Source of the DNA: Streptomyces griseicoloratus
Lineage (GTDB): Bacteria; Actinomycetota; Actinomycetes; Streptomycetales; Streptomycetaceae
Length of the DNA stretch: 64,000 bases
Reading direction: 5' to 3'
Assembly (NCBI RefSeq): GCF_014534645.1
Contig: NZ_JACVQF010000178.1
Span: forward strand, 17,382 to 81,381
Position numbers and translations under genes: made by a program. Below, piece after piece: positions 25,156 through 34,530 of the stretch. Below the pieces are notes generated by a model. It was given only the letters and a program-made list of their open reading frames with translations, was not told the origin of the DNA and ran no database searches. Each line of letters opens with the position of its first letter. Position 1 is the first letter of the stretch.

Positions 25156-26538
25156 GTGGCAATCAGCGTCTTCGACCTGTTCTCCATCGGCATCGGGCCG
25201 TCCAGCTCGCACACCGTCGGCCCGATGCGAGCCGCCCGGATGTTCGTCGTCCGGCTGAAGAGGGACGGCCTGCTCGCCCAGTCCGCCGCGGTACGGGCGG
25301 AGCTGTTCGGCTCCCTCGGCGCCACCGGCCACGGCCACGGCACCCCCAAGGCCGTACTGCTCGGCCTGGAGGGCAACGAGCCGCACATGGTCGACGTCGC
25401 CCAGGCCGAGCTGGACGTCGAGCGGATCCGCGGCACCCGGCGCATCCGCCTCCTCGGCACCGAGATCGGACCGGACCACGAGATCGGCTTCGACGTCGGT
25501 ACCCAGCTGGTTCTGCACCGCCGGCGCTCGCTGCCGTATCACGCCAACGGCATGACCATCAGCGCGTACGACGAGGACGGGCTGCCGCTGCTGGAGAAGA
25601 CGTACTACTCGGTCGGCGGCGGTTTCGTGGTCGACGAGGACGCCGTCGGCGCGGACCGCATCAAGCTGGACGACACCGTCGTGAAGCATCCCTTCCGCAC
25701 CGGTGACGAACTGCTGCGCCTGGCACGCGAGACGGGCCTGTCGATCTCCGCGCTGATGCTGGAGAACGAGAAGGCCTGGCGCACCGAGGACGAGATCCGG
25801 GCCGGGCTGCTGGAGATATGGCGGGTCATGGAGGCCTGTGTCGCCCGGGGACTGTCGTACGAGGGGATCCTCCCCGGCGGACTGAAGGTCCGCCGTCGCG
25901 CCGCGGCCGCGGCGCGGGCGCTGCGCAGCGAGGGCGATCCGGCGCTCCGCGCGATGGAGTGGGTGACCCTCTACGCGATGGCGGTGAACGAGGAGAACGC
26001 CGCCGGCGGCCGGGTCGTGACCGCCCCGACGAACGGAGCCGCCGGCATCATCCCGGCCGTTCTGCACTACTACCTCGACTTCGTACCGGGCGCGGACGAG
26101 GACGGCATCGTCCGCTTCCTGCTCACGGCGGGTGCGATCGGTCTGCTGTTCAAGGAGAACGCCTCCATCTCCGGCGCCGAGGTCGGCTGCCAGGGCGAGG
26201 TCGGCTCCGCCTGCTCGATGGCCGCGGGCGGCCTGGCCGAGGTGCTGGGCGGCAGCCCGGAACAGGTGGAGAACGCCGCCGAGATCGGCATGGAGCACAA
26301 CCTCGGACTGACCTGCGACCCCGTGGGCGGCCTGGTGCAGATCCCGTGCATCGAGCGCAACGGCATGGCCGCGGTCAAGGCGGTGACCGCCGCCCGGATG
26401 GCACTGCGCGGCGACGGCCGGCACCACGTCTCCCTCGACAAGGTCATCAAGACCATGAAGGAGACCGGCGCCGACATGAAGGTCAAGTACAAGGAGACCG
26501 CCCGCGGCGGGCTCGCCGTCAACGTCATCGAGTGCTGA
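25156..26538 (+). CDS. sdaA: L-serine ammonia-lyase (serine dehydratase), iron-sulfur type
   Basis: This 460-residue single-chain enzyme has an N-terminal beta domain ([21 protein letters not shown], about residues 3-150) and a C-terminal alpha domain with the 4Fe-4S-binding cysteines in [18 protein letters not shown] and PCIERNGM, and the substrate loop [15 protein letters not shown]. It deaminates L-serine to pyruvate and ammonia. GTG 25156 sits 6 bases behind GGAG. Placed with glyA and the demethylation genes, it would carry glycine-derived serine into central metabolism. It is the first gene of an operator-controlled unit, with mshA 4 bases downstream. Confidence 0.93.
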   Translation: MAISVFDLFSIGIGPSSSHTVGPMRAARMFVVRLKRDGLLAQSAAVRAELFGSLGATGHGHGTPKAVLLGLEGNEPHMVDVAQAELDVERIRGTRRIRLLGTEIGPDHEIGFDVGTQLVLHRRRSLPYHANGMTISAYDEDGLPLLEKTYYSVGGGFVVDEDAVGADRIKLDDTVVKHPFRTGDELLRLARETGLSISALMLENEKAWRTEDEIRAGLLEIWRVMEACVARGLSYEGILPGGLKVRRRAAAAARALRSEGDPALRAMEWVTLYAMAVNEENAAGGRVVTAPTNGAAGIIPAVLHYYLDFVPGADEDGIVRFLLTAGAIGLLFKENASISGAEVGCQGEVGSACSMAAGGLAEVLGGSPEQVENAAEIGMEHNLGLTCDPVGGLVQIPCIERNGMAAVKAVTAARMALRGDGRHHVSLDKVIKTMKETGADMKVKYKETARGGLAVNVIEC

Positions 26539-26542
26539 AGGC

Positions 26543-27928
26543 ATGGGATCCGGAGCCGGGCTCACGCTCGTCGGCTTCCTGCGTGGCGCTTCCATGAACG
26601 TGTACGCGGACGAGCAGCATGCATCGACCTCGAGTGCCCTGCCGCGGCCGCACCGGCGTCCCCGTCGCGTGGCCATGCTCTCCGTGCACACGTCTCCGCT
26701 GCACCAGCCCGGCACCGGTGACGCCGGCGGGATGAACGTCTACATCCTGGAGCTCGCGCAGCGCCTCGCCGCGATCGGCATCGAGGTGGAGATCTTCACT
26801 CGCGCCACCACGGCCGCCCTCCCGCCCACCGTGGAACTGGTCCCCGGTGTCCTGGTCCGACACATCGACGCGGGACCCTACGAGGGTCTGGCCAAGGAGG
26901 ATCTGCCGACGCAGCTGTGCGCATTCACGCACGGCGTGATGCGGACCTGGGCCGGGCACCGTCCCGGCCACTACGACCTGGTGCACTCGCACTACTGGCT
27001 CTCCGGCCACGTCGGTCGGCTCACCGCCCGGCGCTGGGGCGTTCCCCTGGTGCACACCATGCACACCATGGCCAAGGTCAAGAACGCCAACCTGGCCGAG
27101 GGTGACACCCCGGAGCCCGCCGCCCGGGTCGTGGGCGAGAGCCGGATCGTCGCCGCCGCGGACCGGCTGATCGCCAACACCCGCAAGGAAGCAGGGGAGT
27201 TGGTCCGTCACTACGACGCCGACAGCGGCCGGGTCGGCGTGGTCCACCCCGGCGTCGATCTGGAGCGTTTCCGGCCCGACCCGTCCGGCGTCGAAGCCGG
27301 CCGGCCCGCGGCCCGCGCCCGCCTCGGCCTGCCCCAGGACGCGCTCATCCCCTTGTTCGTGGGCCGTATACAGCCCTTGAAGGCGCCGGACGTCCTGCTG
27401 TTCGCGGTGGCCCGGCTGCTGGAGGAACGGCCCTGGCTCCGTGAGCGCATCACGGTCCCGGTCGTGGGCGGGCCGAGCGGCAGCGGCCTGGCGAAGCCCG
27501 ACGGGCTGCAGAAGCTGGCGGCCCAGCTGGGCATCGGCGACGTCGTGCGGTTCCGGCCGCCGGTGGGCCATGCGCAGCTCGCCGACTGGTACCGCGCCGC
27601 CTCGGTTCTCGTCATGCCGTCCCACAGCGAGTCCTTCGGCCTGGTGGCCGTCGAGGCACAGGCCTGCGGCACCCCGGTGATCGCGGCAGAGGTCGGCGGT
27701 CTGCCGGTGGCGGTACGAGACGGGACGAGCGGCCTGCTCGTGCCAGGGCACGACCCGGTGGACTACGCACGGGCGTTGGGTGCTTTCGCCGACGACCCGG
27801 CGCTCTCCGTCCGGATGGGGGAGGCCGCCGCCCGGCACGCCCGCACCTTCGGCTGGGACACGGCCGCCGCGGCGACGGCGGACGTCTACGCGGAGGCGAT
27901 GCGCGAACGTCGTACGCCGTCGTCGTAG
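26543..27928 (+). CDS. mshA: MshA-like glycosyltransferase of mycothiol synthesis
   Basis: This 461-residue GT4 glycosyltransferase has the MshA signatures [21 protein letters not shown], the [12 protein letters not shown] loop, [17 protein letters not shown], and the donor-site [20 protein letters not shown]. MshA joins UDP-GlcNAc to inositol 3-phosphate, the first step of mycothiol. Essential mshA normally lies alone elsewhere in streptomycetes, so this is probably a second copy. Its position between serine dehydratase and the transporters, in a cluster with two mycothiol-dependent dehydrogenases, suggests extra thiol supply for formaldehyde removal. The start is uncertain (ATG 26543 or 26594). 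Confidence 0.88.
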   Translation: MGSGAGLTLVGFLRGASMNVYADEQHASTSSALPRPHRRPRRVAMLSVHTSPLHQPGTGDAGGMNVYILELAQRLAAIGIEVEIFTRATTAALPPTVELVPGVLVRHIDAGPYEGLAKEDLPTQLCAFTHGVMRTWAGHRPGHYDLVHSHYWLSGHVGRLTARRWGVPLVHTMHTMAKVKNANLAEGDTPEPAARVVGESRIVAAADRLIANTRKEAGELVRHYDADSGRVGVVHPGVDLERFRPDPSGVEAGRPAARARLGLPQDALIPLFVGRIQPLKAPDVLLFAVARLLEERPWLRERITVPVVGGPSGSGLAKPDGLQKLAAQLGIGDVVRFRPPVGHAQLADWYRAASVLVMPSHSESFGLVAVEAQACGTPVIAAEVGGLPVAVRDGTSGLLVPGHDPVDYARALGAFADDPALSVRMGEAAARHARTFGWDTAAAATADVYAEAMRERRTPSS

Positions 27929-27961
27929 CCGGACATCCCCATAACGATGGGTGTACGGGGC

Positions 27962-28027
27962 TTGACCTATCGGGGCCGACAGGGAAACTCTGTTGCACAT
28001 CGAGCTTTCAGTTGCGTGTTGCGCATC
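27962..28027 (+). promoter_or_regulatory. Promoter and operator for the BCCT gene
   Basis: TTGACC (27962-27967), GTTGC after 24 bases (27992), and 19 bases on GTTGC-N7-GCATC (28011-28027) repeat the cluster layout. Confidence 0.65.
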
Positions 28028-28106
28028 CCCGTGAGCAGGCCCGCGGACAGGGGACTTCCCCTCTCTTCCGCCTCCTCTTCCCATGCCCCCTTCCGGAAGG
28101 CCTCTG

Positions 28107-29729
28107 ATGAGTACCCCTACGACGAAGAAGCCGGGTCCGGCCCCGACGCGGCTCGATCCGGCGGTCCTGTACATCTCCGTGACGCTGTCCGCCCTCTTCG
28201 TGGCGTGGGGAGTGTTCTTCACCGACAATCTCGCCGCGGTGGCAGAGGCGACGCTGGGGCGGATCATCGAGAACTTCGGCTGGCTCTTCGTCCTGTCCAG
28301 TTCCGGATTCGTCCTCCTGGCGGTCGTGCTGGCGTTCAGCCGGTTCGGCCGCATCCGGCTCGGCAAGGACGGCGACCGTCCGGAATTCAGCACCGCCTCA
28401 TGGGTGGCGATGATGTTCAGCGCCGGCATGGGCATCGGCCTCATGTTCTACGGCGCGAGCGAGCCGCTGATGCACATGGCGAGCCCGCCGCCCGGCACCG
28501 CCGAGGCGGGCACGGCCGACGCGGCCCGCGTGGCGCTGGAGTACTCGTACTTCCACTGGGCGATCCACCCGTGGGCGATGTACGCCGTCGCCGGTCTCGC
28601 GCTCGCCTACTTCGGATTCCGCAAGAGCGGCAACAGCCTGATCTCCTCCGCCTTCCGGCCGCTGCTCGGCGACCGGGTGGACGGGCCGCTGGGCAAGTCC
28701 ATCGACATCCTGGCCATCTTCGCCACCCTCTTCGGCTCCGCCGTCTCGCTCGGGCTCGGCGCGCTGCAGATCAACAGCGGCCTGAACGAACTCTGGGGGA
28801 TCGCGAACTCCACCGCCCTGGCTGTCGTGATCATCGCGGTGCTCACCGTCCTGTTCGTCGTCTCCGCCCTCTCCGGGGTGCACCGCGGCATCCAGTGGCT
28901 GAGCAACGGCAACATGATCCTGGCCGCCGTCCTGCTTCTGTTCGTCTTCGTCGTCGGGCCCACGGTGTTCATCCTGAACAGCCAGACCCAGGCGCTGGGT
29001 GGCTACCTCGCCTCGCTTCCCGAGATGAGCTTCATGACGGGTGCCTTCGGCGGCGGCGAATGGCTCTCCGGCTGGACGGTCTTCTACTGGGCGTGGTGGA
29101 TCTCCTGGACGCCGTTCGTGGGCACGTTCATCGCGCGGATCTCCCGCGGTCGTACGATCCGGCAGTTCATCATCGGTGTGATCATCGCGCCGAGCGTGGT
29201 GAGTGTCGTGTGGTTCGCGATCCTCGGCGGTACCGCGCTGAACCAGCAGATGCACGGCGGCGGGCTGTCCGCGGCGGTCGCAGAGGGCGAGGAAGCGGGC
29301 CTGTTCGCCACCTTGCAGACACTGCCCTGGTTCACCATCACCTCCGTCGTGGTGATCATCCTGGTCGGCCTGTTCTTCGTGAGCGGCGCCGACGCGGCCT
29401 CCGTCGTGCTGGGCATGCTCTCCTGCCGGGGCAGCATGACCCCCACTCGCCCCGTCGTGGTCCTCTGGGGCGCGTTGACCGGCCTGGTCGCGGCCGTCCT
29501 GCTGCTGGCGGGCGGATTGGAGGCGGTCAAGCAGGTCGCCATCATCGCCGCGTTCCCGTTCCTCTTCGTGATGATCGGCCTGTGTGTCTCCCTGGTGAAG
29601 GCGCTGCGCGCCGAGCCGAGGGACGAACGGTCCCCCGACGGTTGCGTCACCGCCGCCGTCGGTGGCGCACACACGTCGGACAACGGTGCGCGGCCGGCCG
29701 AGGTGGCGGATCCCCGGATCACCGGCTGA
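28107..29729 (+). CDS. BCCT-family betaine/carnitine/choline transporter
   Basis: This 540-residue protein has 12 predicted helices. The family core motif is WTVFYWAWWISWTPFVGTFI, with its tryptophan-rich box around residues 320-335, plus FSAGMGIGLMFYGASEPL. It would import glycine betaine or related trimethylated compounds with sodium or protons. ATG 28107 has GGAAGG 6 bases upstream. No obvious C-terminal osmosensory extension is present, consistent with a catabolic rather than osmotic role. It has its own operator-controlled promoter. Confidence 0.94.
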   Translation: MSTPTTKKPGPAPTRLDPAVLYISVTLSALFVAWGVFFTDNLAAVAEATLGRIIENFGWLFVLSSSGFVLLAVVLAFSRFGRIRLGKDGDRPEFSTASWVAMMFSAGMGIGLMFYGASEPLMHMASPPPGTAEAGTADAARVALEYSYFHWAIHPWAMYAVAGLALAYFGFRKSGNSLISSAFRPLLGDRVDGPLGKSIDILAIFATLFGSAVSLGLGALQINSGLNELWGIANSTALAVVIIAVLTVLFVVSALSGVHRGIQWLSNGNMILAAVLLLFVFVVGPTVFILNSQTQALGGYLASLPEMSFMTGAFGGGEWLSGWTVFYWAWWISWTPFVGTFIARISRGRTIRQFIIGVIIAPSVVSVVWFAILGGTALNQQMHGGGLSAAVAEGEEAGLFATLQTLPWFTITSVVVIILVGLFFVSGADAASVVLGMLSCRGSMTPTRPVVVLWGALTGLVAAVLLLAGGLEAVKQVAIIAAFPFLFVMIGLCVSLVKALRAEPRDERSPDGCVTAAVGGAHTSDNGARPAEVADPRITG

Positions 29730-29783
29730 GCCGCAGAACCGGTCGGCTGCCGGCTCCTGGCTCACCCGGTGGCAGTCGGCCTC

Positions 29784-29851
29784 TTGACCTCGCACCTTCC
29801 CTTCCACGATGCTCGGTTGCGTATAGCGGTGCGTGTATCGGATTAAGCAAC
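29784..29851 (+). promoter_or_regulatory. Promoter and operator for the formaldehyde operon
   Basis: TTGACC (29784-29789), GTTGC at 29816 and GTATC-N7-GCAAC at 29835-29851, the usual 19 bases apart. Confidence 0.65.
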
Positions 29852-29883
29852 GCATGATGAGAGTTCCCGCCAGAGGAGTAACC

Positions 29884-30969
29884 ATGGCTCACGAGGTTCG
29901 TGCCGTCGTCGCCCGCGAGAAGGGGGCCCCGGTCTCCGTCGAGACGATCGTCGTCCCCGACCCCGGTCCGGGTGAGGCGCTCGTCGCGATCGAGGCGTGC
30001 GGCGTCTGCCACACCGACCTCCACTACCGGGAGGGCGGCATCAACGACGAGTTCCCCTTCCTGCTCGGGCACGAGGCGGCGGGCCGCGTCGAGGCCGTAG
30101 GAGAGGGTGTCACCGGTGTCGAGCCGGGTGACTTCGTCATCCTGAACTGGCGTGCCGTCTGCGGTGAGTGCAGGGCGTGCAGCAAGGGCAAGCCCTGGTA
30201 CTGCTTCGCCACCCACAACGCGAAGCAGCCGATGACACTGCTCGACGGCACACCGCTCTCGCCCGCGCTCGGCATCGGTGCCTTCGCCGAGAAGACGCTG
30301 GTCGCGGCGGGGCAGTGCACCAAGGTCGACCCGGCGGCCCCGGCGACCGCCGCCGGCCTGCTCGGATGCGGCGTCATGGCGGGCTTCGGCGCGGCCGTGA
30401 ACACCGGAGCCGTCGGCCGAGGGGACTCGGTCGCCGTCATCGGCTGCGGCGGGGTCGGCATGGCCGCTGTCGCGGGGGCTAGGCTCGCCGGCGCCGCGAA
30501 GGTCATCGCCGTCGACGTCGACCCGCGCAAGCTCGAGCGGGCCACGGGCATGGGCGCCACGCACGTGGTCGACGGCAGGGCGACGGACGTCGTGGAAGCC
30601 GTGCGCGAGCTGACCGGCGGCCACGGCGCGGACGTCGTCGTCGACGCCGTCGGCCGGCCCGAGACGTACAAGCAGGCCTTCTACGCCCGCGACCTGGCCG
30701 GCACGGTCGTCCTGGTCGGCGTGCCCACCCCTGAGATGACCGTGGAGCTGCCACTGCTCGACGTCTTCGGGCGCGGTGGCTCGCTGAAGTCCAGCTGGTA
30801 CGGCGACTGCCTGCCCTCCCGCGACTTCCCGGCCCTCATCGACCTGTACCTGGCGGGGCGTTTCGACCTGGACGCGTTCGTCACCGAGACCATCGGACTC
30901 GGCGACGTGGAGAAGGCGTTCGAGAAGATGCACCGCGGTGACGTCCTGCGCTCGGTGGTGGTGCTCTGA
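29884..30969 (+). CDS. S-(hydroxymethyl)mycothiol dehydrogenase, copy 2
   Basis: This 361-residue zinc-dependent dehydrogenase is nearly collinear with copy 1 at 23495: [29 protein letters not shown], structural-zinc [15 protein letters not shown] and [22 protein letters not shown] keeps the standard His, whereas copy 1 has Pro at this place. It oxidises S-(hydroxymethyl)mycothiol to S-formylmycothiol. ATG 29884 is supported by GAGGAG. The MBL hydrolase start overlaps its stop (TGATG), so the two are coupled. Confidence 0.92.
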   Translation: MAHEVRAVVAREKGAPVSVETIVVPDPGPGEALVAIEACGVCHTDLHYREGGINDEFPFLLGHEAAGRVEAVGEGVTGVEPGDFVILNWRAVCGECRACSKGKPWYCFATHNAKQPMTLLDGTPLSPALGIGAFAEKTLVAAGQCTKVDPAAPATAAGLLGCGVMAGFGAAVNTGAVGRGDSVAVIGCGGVGMAAVAGARLAGAAKVIAVDVDPRKLERATGMGATHVVDGRATDVVEAVRELTGGHGADVVVDAVGRPETYKQAFYARDLAGTVVLVGVPTPEMTVELPLLDVFGRGGSLKSSWYGDCLPSRDFPALIDLYLAGRFDLDAFVTETIGLGDVEKAFEKMHRGDVLRSVVVL

Positions 30970-31604
30970 TGGCCGGTACCGTCCGTATCGAACACCTCGT
31001 CACCAGCGGCACGTTCAGCCTCGACGGCGGCACCTGGGAGGTCGACAACAACGTCTGGATCGTCGGTGACGACGACGAGGCCGTCGTCATCGACGCGGCA
31101 CACGACGCCGACGCCGTCCTGGAGGCCCTCGGTGACCGCCGGCTGTCGGCCATCGTGTGCACGCACGCCCACGACGACCATGTGAACGCCGCACCGGCCC
31201 TCTCGGACGCCACCGGAGCCCCCGTCCTCCTGCACCCCGACGACCAGGTGCTGTGGGAGCTGGCGCACCCCAACCGGCGGCCCGGCGGCGCGCTCGCCGA
31301 CGGCGACGAGCTCAAGGTGGCCGGTATCGGTCTGCAGGTGCTCCACACGCCCGGACACGCTCCGGGCGCCGTGTGCCTGTACGCACCGGAACTGGGAGCC
31401 CTGTTCAGCGGTGACACGCTGTTCGCCGGCGGGCCCGGCGCGACCGGGCGCTCGTACAGCGACTTCGGTGTGATCATCACCTCGATCCGTGACCGGCTGC
31501 TGGCGCTGCCGGGGGAGACGGTCGTCCACACCGGACACGGCGAGAAGACCGGCATCGCCGCGGAGGCGCCGCACCTTGCGGAGTGGGTGGCCCGCGGCTG
31601 GTGA
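30969..31604 (+). CDS. MBL-fold hydrolase, candidate S-formylmycothiol hydrolase
   Basis: This 211-residue metallo-beta-lactamase-fold protein of the glyoxalase-II-like type has THAHDDH (the HxHxDH metal site), HTPGHAPG, FSGDTLF with the bridging Asp, and HTGHGEKT with a late His. Translationally coupled to the mycothiol dehydrogenase, it is the obvious candidate to hydrolyse S-formylmycothiol to formate and mycothiol. Family knowledge supports thioester hydrolysis; the substrate is inferred from linkage. An N-terminal fragment of a second copy survives at 24580. Confidence 0.9.
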   Translation: MAGTVRIEHLVTSGTFSLDGGTWEVDNNVWIVGDDDEAVVIDAAHDADAVLEALGDRRLSAIVCTHAHDDHVNAAPALSDATGAPVLLHPDDQVLWELAHPNRRPGGALADGDELKVAGIGLQVLHTPGHAPGAVCLYAPELGALFSGDTLFAGGPGATGRSYSDFGVIITSIRDRLLALPGETVVHTGHGEKTGIAAEAPHLAEWVARGW

Positions 31605-31731
31605 CGCGGCCTCGGCCCTGCCCCGTCGGGGCGATCGACTGCCACCGCGTTCCCCTCGGACGGCACCCGCAGCCGAGCGCCCCGACCCGGCCCCCAACAC
31701 CCCCGAGCCACCTTTCACTGGACGAACCACC

Positions 31732-32778
31732 GTGTACGACATCGCCCCGCTGGCCCGCTTCGGCGGGCTCGTCGCCACCGACCTGCGCGAGGTGACCAGC
31801 GATCCCACGGCCCTGGACTCCTCCGGCTTCTGGGCGGTCGTCGCGGACTTCGAAGGCCGCCTGGTCTGCGCCCGGTTCGGTGAGGTGCGCCGTGAGCCGC
31901 CGCCCGCGCCGGTGACCGCGGCCTGGCGCGGCCCGGCCGCCGGCGACTGGACCTCTTCACTGGACCGCGCCGCCTACATGGCGGGCGTGCAACGCATCCG
32001 CGAGCACATCGCGGCCGGCGAGGTCTACCAGGCCAATCTCTGCCGGGTGCTGTCCGCACCGCTGCCCGACCCTGCCGCCGCCGACGTCGACGCGCTCGGC
32101 GCGCTGCTCGCCCGCGGCAATCCCGCGCCGTACGCCGGTACGGTCCGGCTCCCCGCGCACGGCGTCGAGGTGGCCACCGCCTCGCCCGAGCTCTTCCTGC
32201 GCCGTAGGGGCCGCATCGTCGAGTCCGGGCCGATCAAGGGCACCGGGCGCACGGCGGCCGACCTGCTGGAGAAGGACCACGCCGAGAACGTGATGATCGT
32301 GGACCTGGTCCGCAACGACCTGGGGCGGGTCTGCGCCACCGGAACCGTGACCGTCCCTGCCCTGTGCGCCGTCGAGGAACACCCCGGCCTGGTGCATCTC
32401 GTCTCGACCGTGCGCGGCGAGCTGGCGGACGGCGCCGGGTGGCCCGCGCTGCTGGCCGGAACGTTCCCGCCGGGCTCCGTCACCGGCGCGCCCAAGTCCA
32501 GCGCGCTGCGCGTCATCGACACCCTGGAGACCGTGCCCCGCGGCCCGTACTGCGGTGGCATCGGCTGGGTCGACGCCGACCGGGGGATCGGTGAACTGGC
32601 CGTGGGCATCCGCACGTTCTGGATCGACCGTGCCGCCTGGTCAGGCCCGTTGCTGCGCTTCGGCACGGGCGCCGGCATCACCTGGGGATCCGACCCGGAG
32701 CGGGAGTGGGACGAGACGGAGCTCAAGGCCTCCCGGCTGCTGGCGCTCGCCTCTTCGAGGCCGTACAGCACGCGCTGA
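31732..32778 (+). CDS. pabB: Chorismate-binding enzyme, aminodeoxychorismate synthase component I-like
   Basis: This 348-residue protein carries the chorismate-binding catalytic domain: EVYQANLCRVLSA, ELFLRRRGRIVESGPIKGTGR, ENVMIVDLVRNDLGR and FPPGSVTGAPKSSALRVID with PYCGGIGW. The N-terminal anthranilate-synthase-like half is much reduced, as in short PabB homologues. With a glutamine amidotransferase it would form 4-amino-4-deoxychorismate on the way to para-aminobenzoate. The start is GTG 31732. Its presence with folP suggests local folate supply; trpE-type or salicylate functions are less likely here. Confidence 0.85.
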   Translation: MYDIAPLARFGGLVATDLREVTSDPTALDSSGFWAVVADFEGRLVCARFGEVRREPPPAPVTAAWRGPAAGDWTSSLDRAAYMAGVQRIREHIAAGEVYQANLCRVLSAPLPDPAAADVDALGALLARGNPAPYAGTVRLPAHGVEVATASPELFLRRRGRIVESGPIKGTGRTAADLLEKDHAENVMIVDLVRNDLGRVCATGTVTVPALCAVEEHPGLVHLVSTVRGELADGAGWPALLAGTFPPGSVTGAPKSSALRVIDTLETVPRGPYCGGIGWVDADRGIGELAVGIRTFWIDRAAWSGPLLRFGTGAGITWGSDPEREWDETELKASRLLALASSRPYSTR

Positions 32779-32887
32779 CGGCGCCGTTCCACGGTGCCCG
32801 CGGTCCGACGGCGGTCGCGCCCGCACGGCCTTTCCCGGCCCCGTTCCCTTCTGTGTGCGCCCCAACGGTTACGCGCTCACCCGCGCC

Positions 32888-32954
32888 TTGACAGGGGCTC
32901 CGGGCCGCCCGCAAACTCGTTGCGTCAATCGCAATCAGTTTCTCTATATGCAAC
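32888..32954 (+). promoter_or_regulatory. Promoter and operator of ferredoxin set 1
   Basis: TTGACA (32888-32893), GTTGC after 25 bases (32919) and GTTTC-N7-GCAAC (32938-32954). The last element ends 8 bases before the start codon. Confidence 0.7.
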
Positions 32955-32962
32955 GAGGTGTC

Positions 32963-33328
32963 ATGGTGATTCCCGCGTGCCGTCTCGACGATCTGCCGCG
33001 AGGCGAGTCCCACCGGCTCGAGACCGACCCGCCTGTCGCGGTGTTCCACACCGAGGACGGCGAGATCTACGCCATCGACGACACCTGCACCCATCAGGAC
33101 GCCTCGCTCGCCGACGGCTGGCTGGAGGGCTGCTGGGTCGAATGCCCGCTGCACGCCTCGAAGTTCGACCTCCGCACCGGAGGTGCGGACGCCCCTCCGG
33201 CCAGACTCCCGGTGCGCACCCATGAGGTCGTCATCGAGGACGGCGTGATCCACGTGGTGCTGTCCGACGCCCCGCCGAACCTGCCGCCCTCCTGCACGGC
33301 CGCCCGTCTGATCGGAGGCTCCGCGTGA
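32963..33328 (+). CDS. Rieske-type ferredoxin, set 1
   Basis: This is a 121-residue Rieske [2Fe-2S] ferredoxin. The cluster ligands are CTH (residues about 41-43) and CPLH (about 60-63), with the proline loop THEVVIEDG beyond. It is soluble and would carry electrons from the reductase encoded by the next, overlapping gene to a Rieske oxygenase. It is about three-quarters identical to the second ferredoxin at 35557. It starts with ATG, 8 bases after the operator. Confidence 0.93.
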   Translation: MVIPACRLDDLPRGESHRLETDPPVAVFHTEDGEIYAIDDTCTHQDASLADGWLEGCWVECPLHASKFDLRTGGADAPPARLPVRTHEVVIEDGVIHVVLSDAPPNLPPSCTAARLIGGSA

Positions 33329-34530
33329 AGACCGTGGCGATCGTGGGCGCCTCCCTCGCCGGACTGTCCGCCGCCCGCTCGCTGCGCGTGCAGGGCTACG
33401 ACGGTCGCCTCCTCGTCATCGGTGACGAATCCCACCGTCCCTACGACAGGCCGCCGTTGTCGAAGGAGTTCCTCACCGGTGCCGTCTCCGAGGCCGAACT
33501 CGCCCTTGAGACGGACGGCGAGGACCTCGGTGCCGAATGGATTCTCGGCGCACGAGCAGTCGGCCTGGGAACCCGGGACCGCACCGTGCGACTCGCCGAC
33601 GACAGGGAGGTGCGCGCGGACGGCGTCGTGATCGCCACGGGAGCCACCGCACGGACCCTGCCCGGCAGCGACGGGCTCGCCGGCGTGCACGTGGTGCGCA
33701 CACTCGACGACGCCCGGGCCCTGCGCGACGATCTGGCGCTGGGTGGGCGGCTGATGGTCGTCGGCGGCGGCTTCGTCGGTGCCGAAGTGGCCTCCACGGC
33801 TCGCGGAATGGGCCTGGACGTGACGTTGGTCGTGGCCGGCCCCACACCGCTCTCCGGTGTGCTCGGCCCGGACATGGCGGCGGCCGTCTCCCTGCTGCAC
33901 GGCGATCACGGCGTCCGCCTGCTGTGCGGGACCGGCGTGCGAGGGGTGACGGGCGGGCCGGCCGACGGCTCGGGTACGGACCGGGGCAGGGTGACGGCCG
34001 TCCTCCTCGACGACGGCCGCAGTATCCCGGCCGACATCGTCGTCGCGGGAATCGGCGCGACTCCCTGCACCGGCTGGCTCGAAGGCAGCGGCGTCGCGCT
34101 CGACAACGGGGTTCGCTGCGGCACCGACGGCACCACGAGTGTGCCGGGCGTCGTCGCGGTCGGCGACTGTGCCGCCTGGTACGACCCGGCTCTCACCGAC
34201 CACCGCCGCATCGAGCACTGGACCGGCGCCAAGGAGCGCCCGGCGACGGCAGTGGCCGCCCTGCTCTCCGGTGGCACCGCCCCGTTCGCCCCGCCCCGCC
34301 CGCCGTACTTCTGGTCCGACCAGTACGGTGTGCGGATCCAGTTCGCCGGGCATGCCGCACAGGCCGACAGCGTGACGGTGGAGGACGGTGACCCGGCCGA
34401 CCGGAGTTTCCTCGCGGTCTACCGGCGTGCCGGACATCCGGTCGCCGTCCTGGGCGTGGACCGGACCAAGGTGTTCACGCGCTGGCGTCGGCAGCTGGCC
34501 ACCGCCGCGGCCCAGGCCGGAGTCGCATGA
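33325..34530 (+). CDS. Ferredoxin reductase (FAD/NAD), set 1
   Basis: This 401-residue flavoprotein belongs to the oxygenase-coupled ferredoxin reductase group: FAD-binding IVGASLAGLSAARSL at the start, YDRPPLSKEFL, the NAD-binding VVGGGFVGAEVASTA (about residues 145-160), and the second FAD motif VVAVGDCA. GTGA overlaps the ferredoxin stop, so the set is translationally coupled. It would pass electrons from NADH through FAD to the Rieske ferredoxin. The gene then overlaps folP (ATGA). Confidence 0.93.
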   Translation: MKTVAIVGASLAGLSAARSLRVQGYDGRLLVIGDESHRPYDRPPLSKEFLTGAVSEAELALETDGEDLGAEWILGARAVGLGTRDRTVRLADDREVRADGVVIATGATARTLPGSDGLAGVHVVRTLDDARALRDDLALGGRLMVVGGGFVGAEVASTARGMGLDVTLVVAGPTPLSGVLGPDMAAAVSLLHGDHGVRLLCGTGVRGVTGGPADGSGTDRGRVTAVLLDDGRSIPADIVVAGIGATPCTGWLEGSGVALDNGVRCGTDGTTSVPGVVAVGDCAAWYDPALTDHRRIEHWTGAKERPATAVAALLSGGTAPFAPPRPPYFWSDQYGVRIQFAGHAAQADSVTVEDGDPADRSFLAVYRRAGHPVAVLGVDRTKVFTRWRRQLATAAAQAGVA

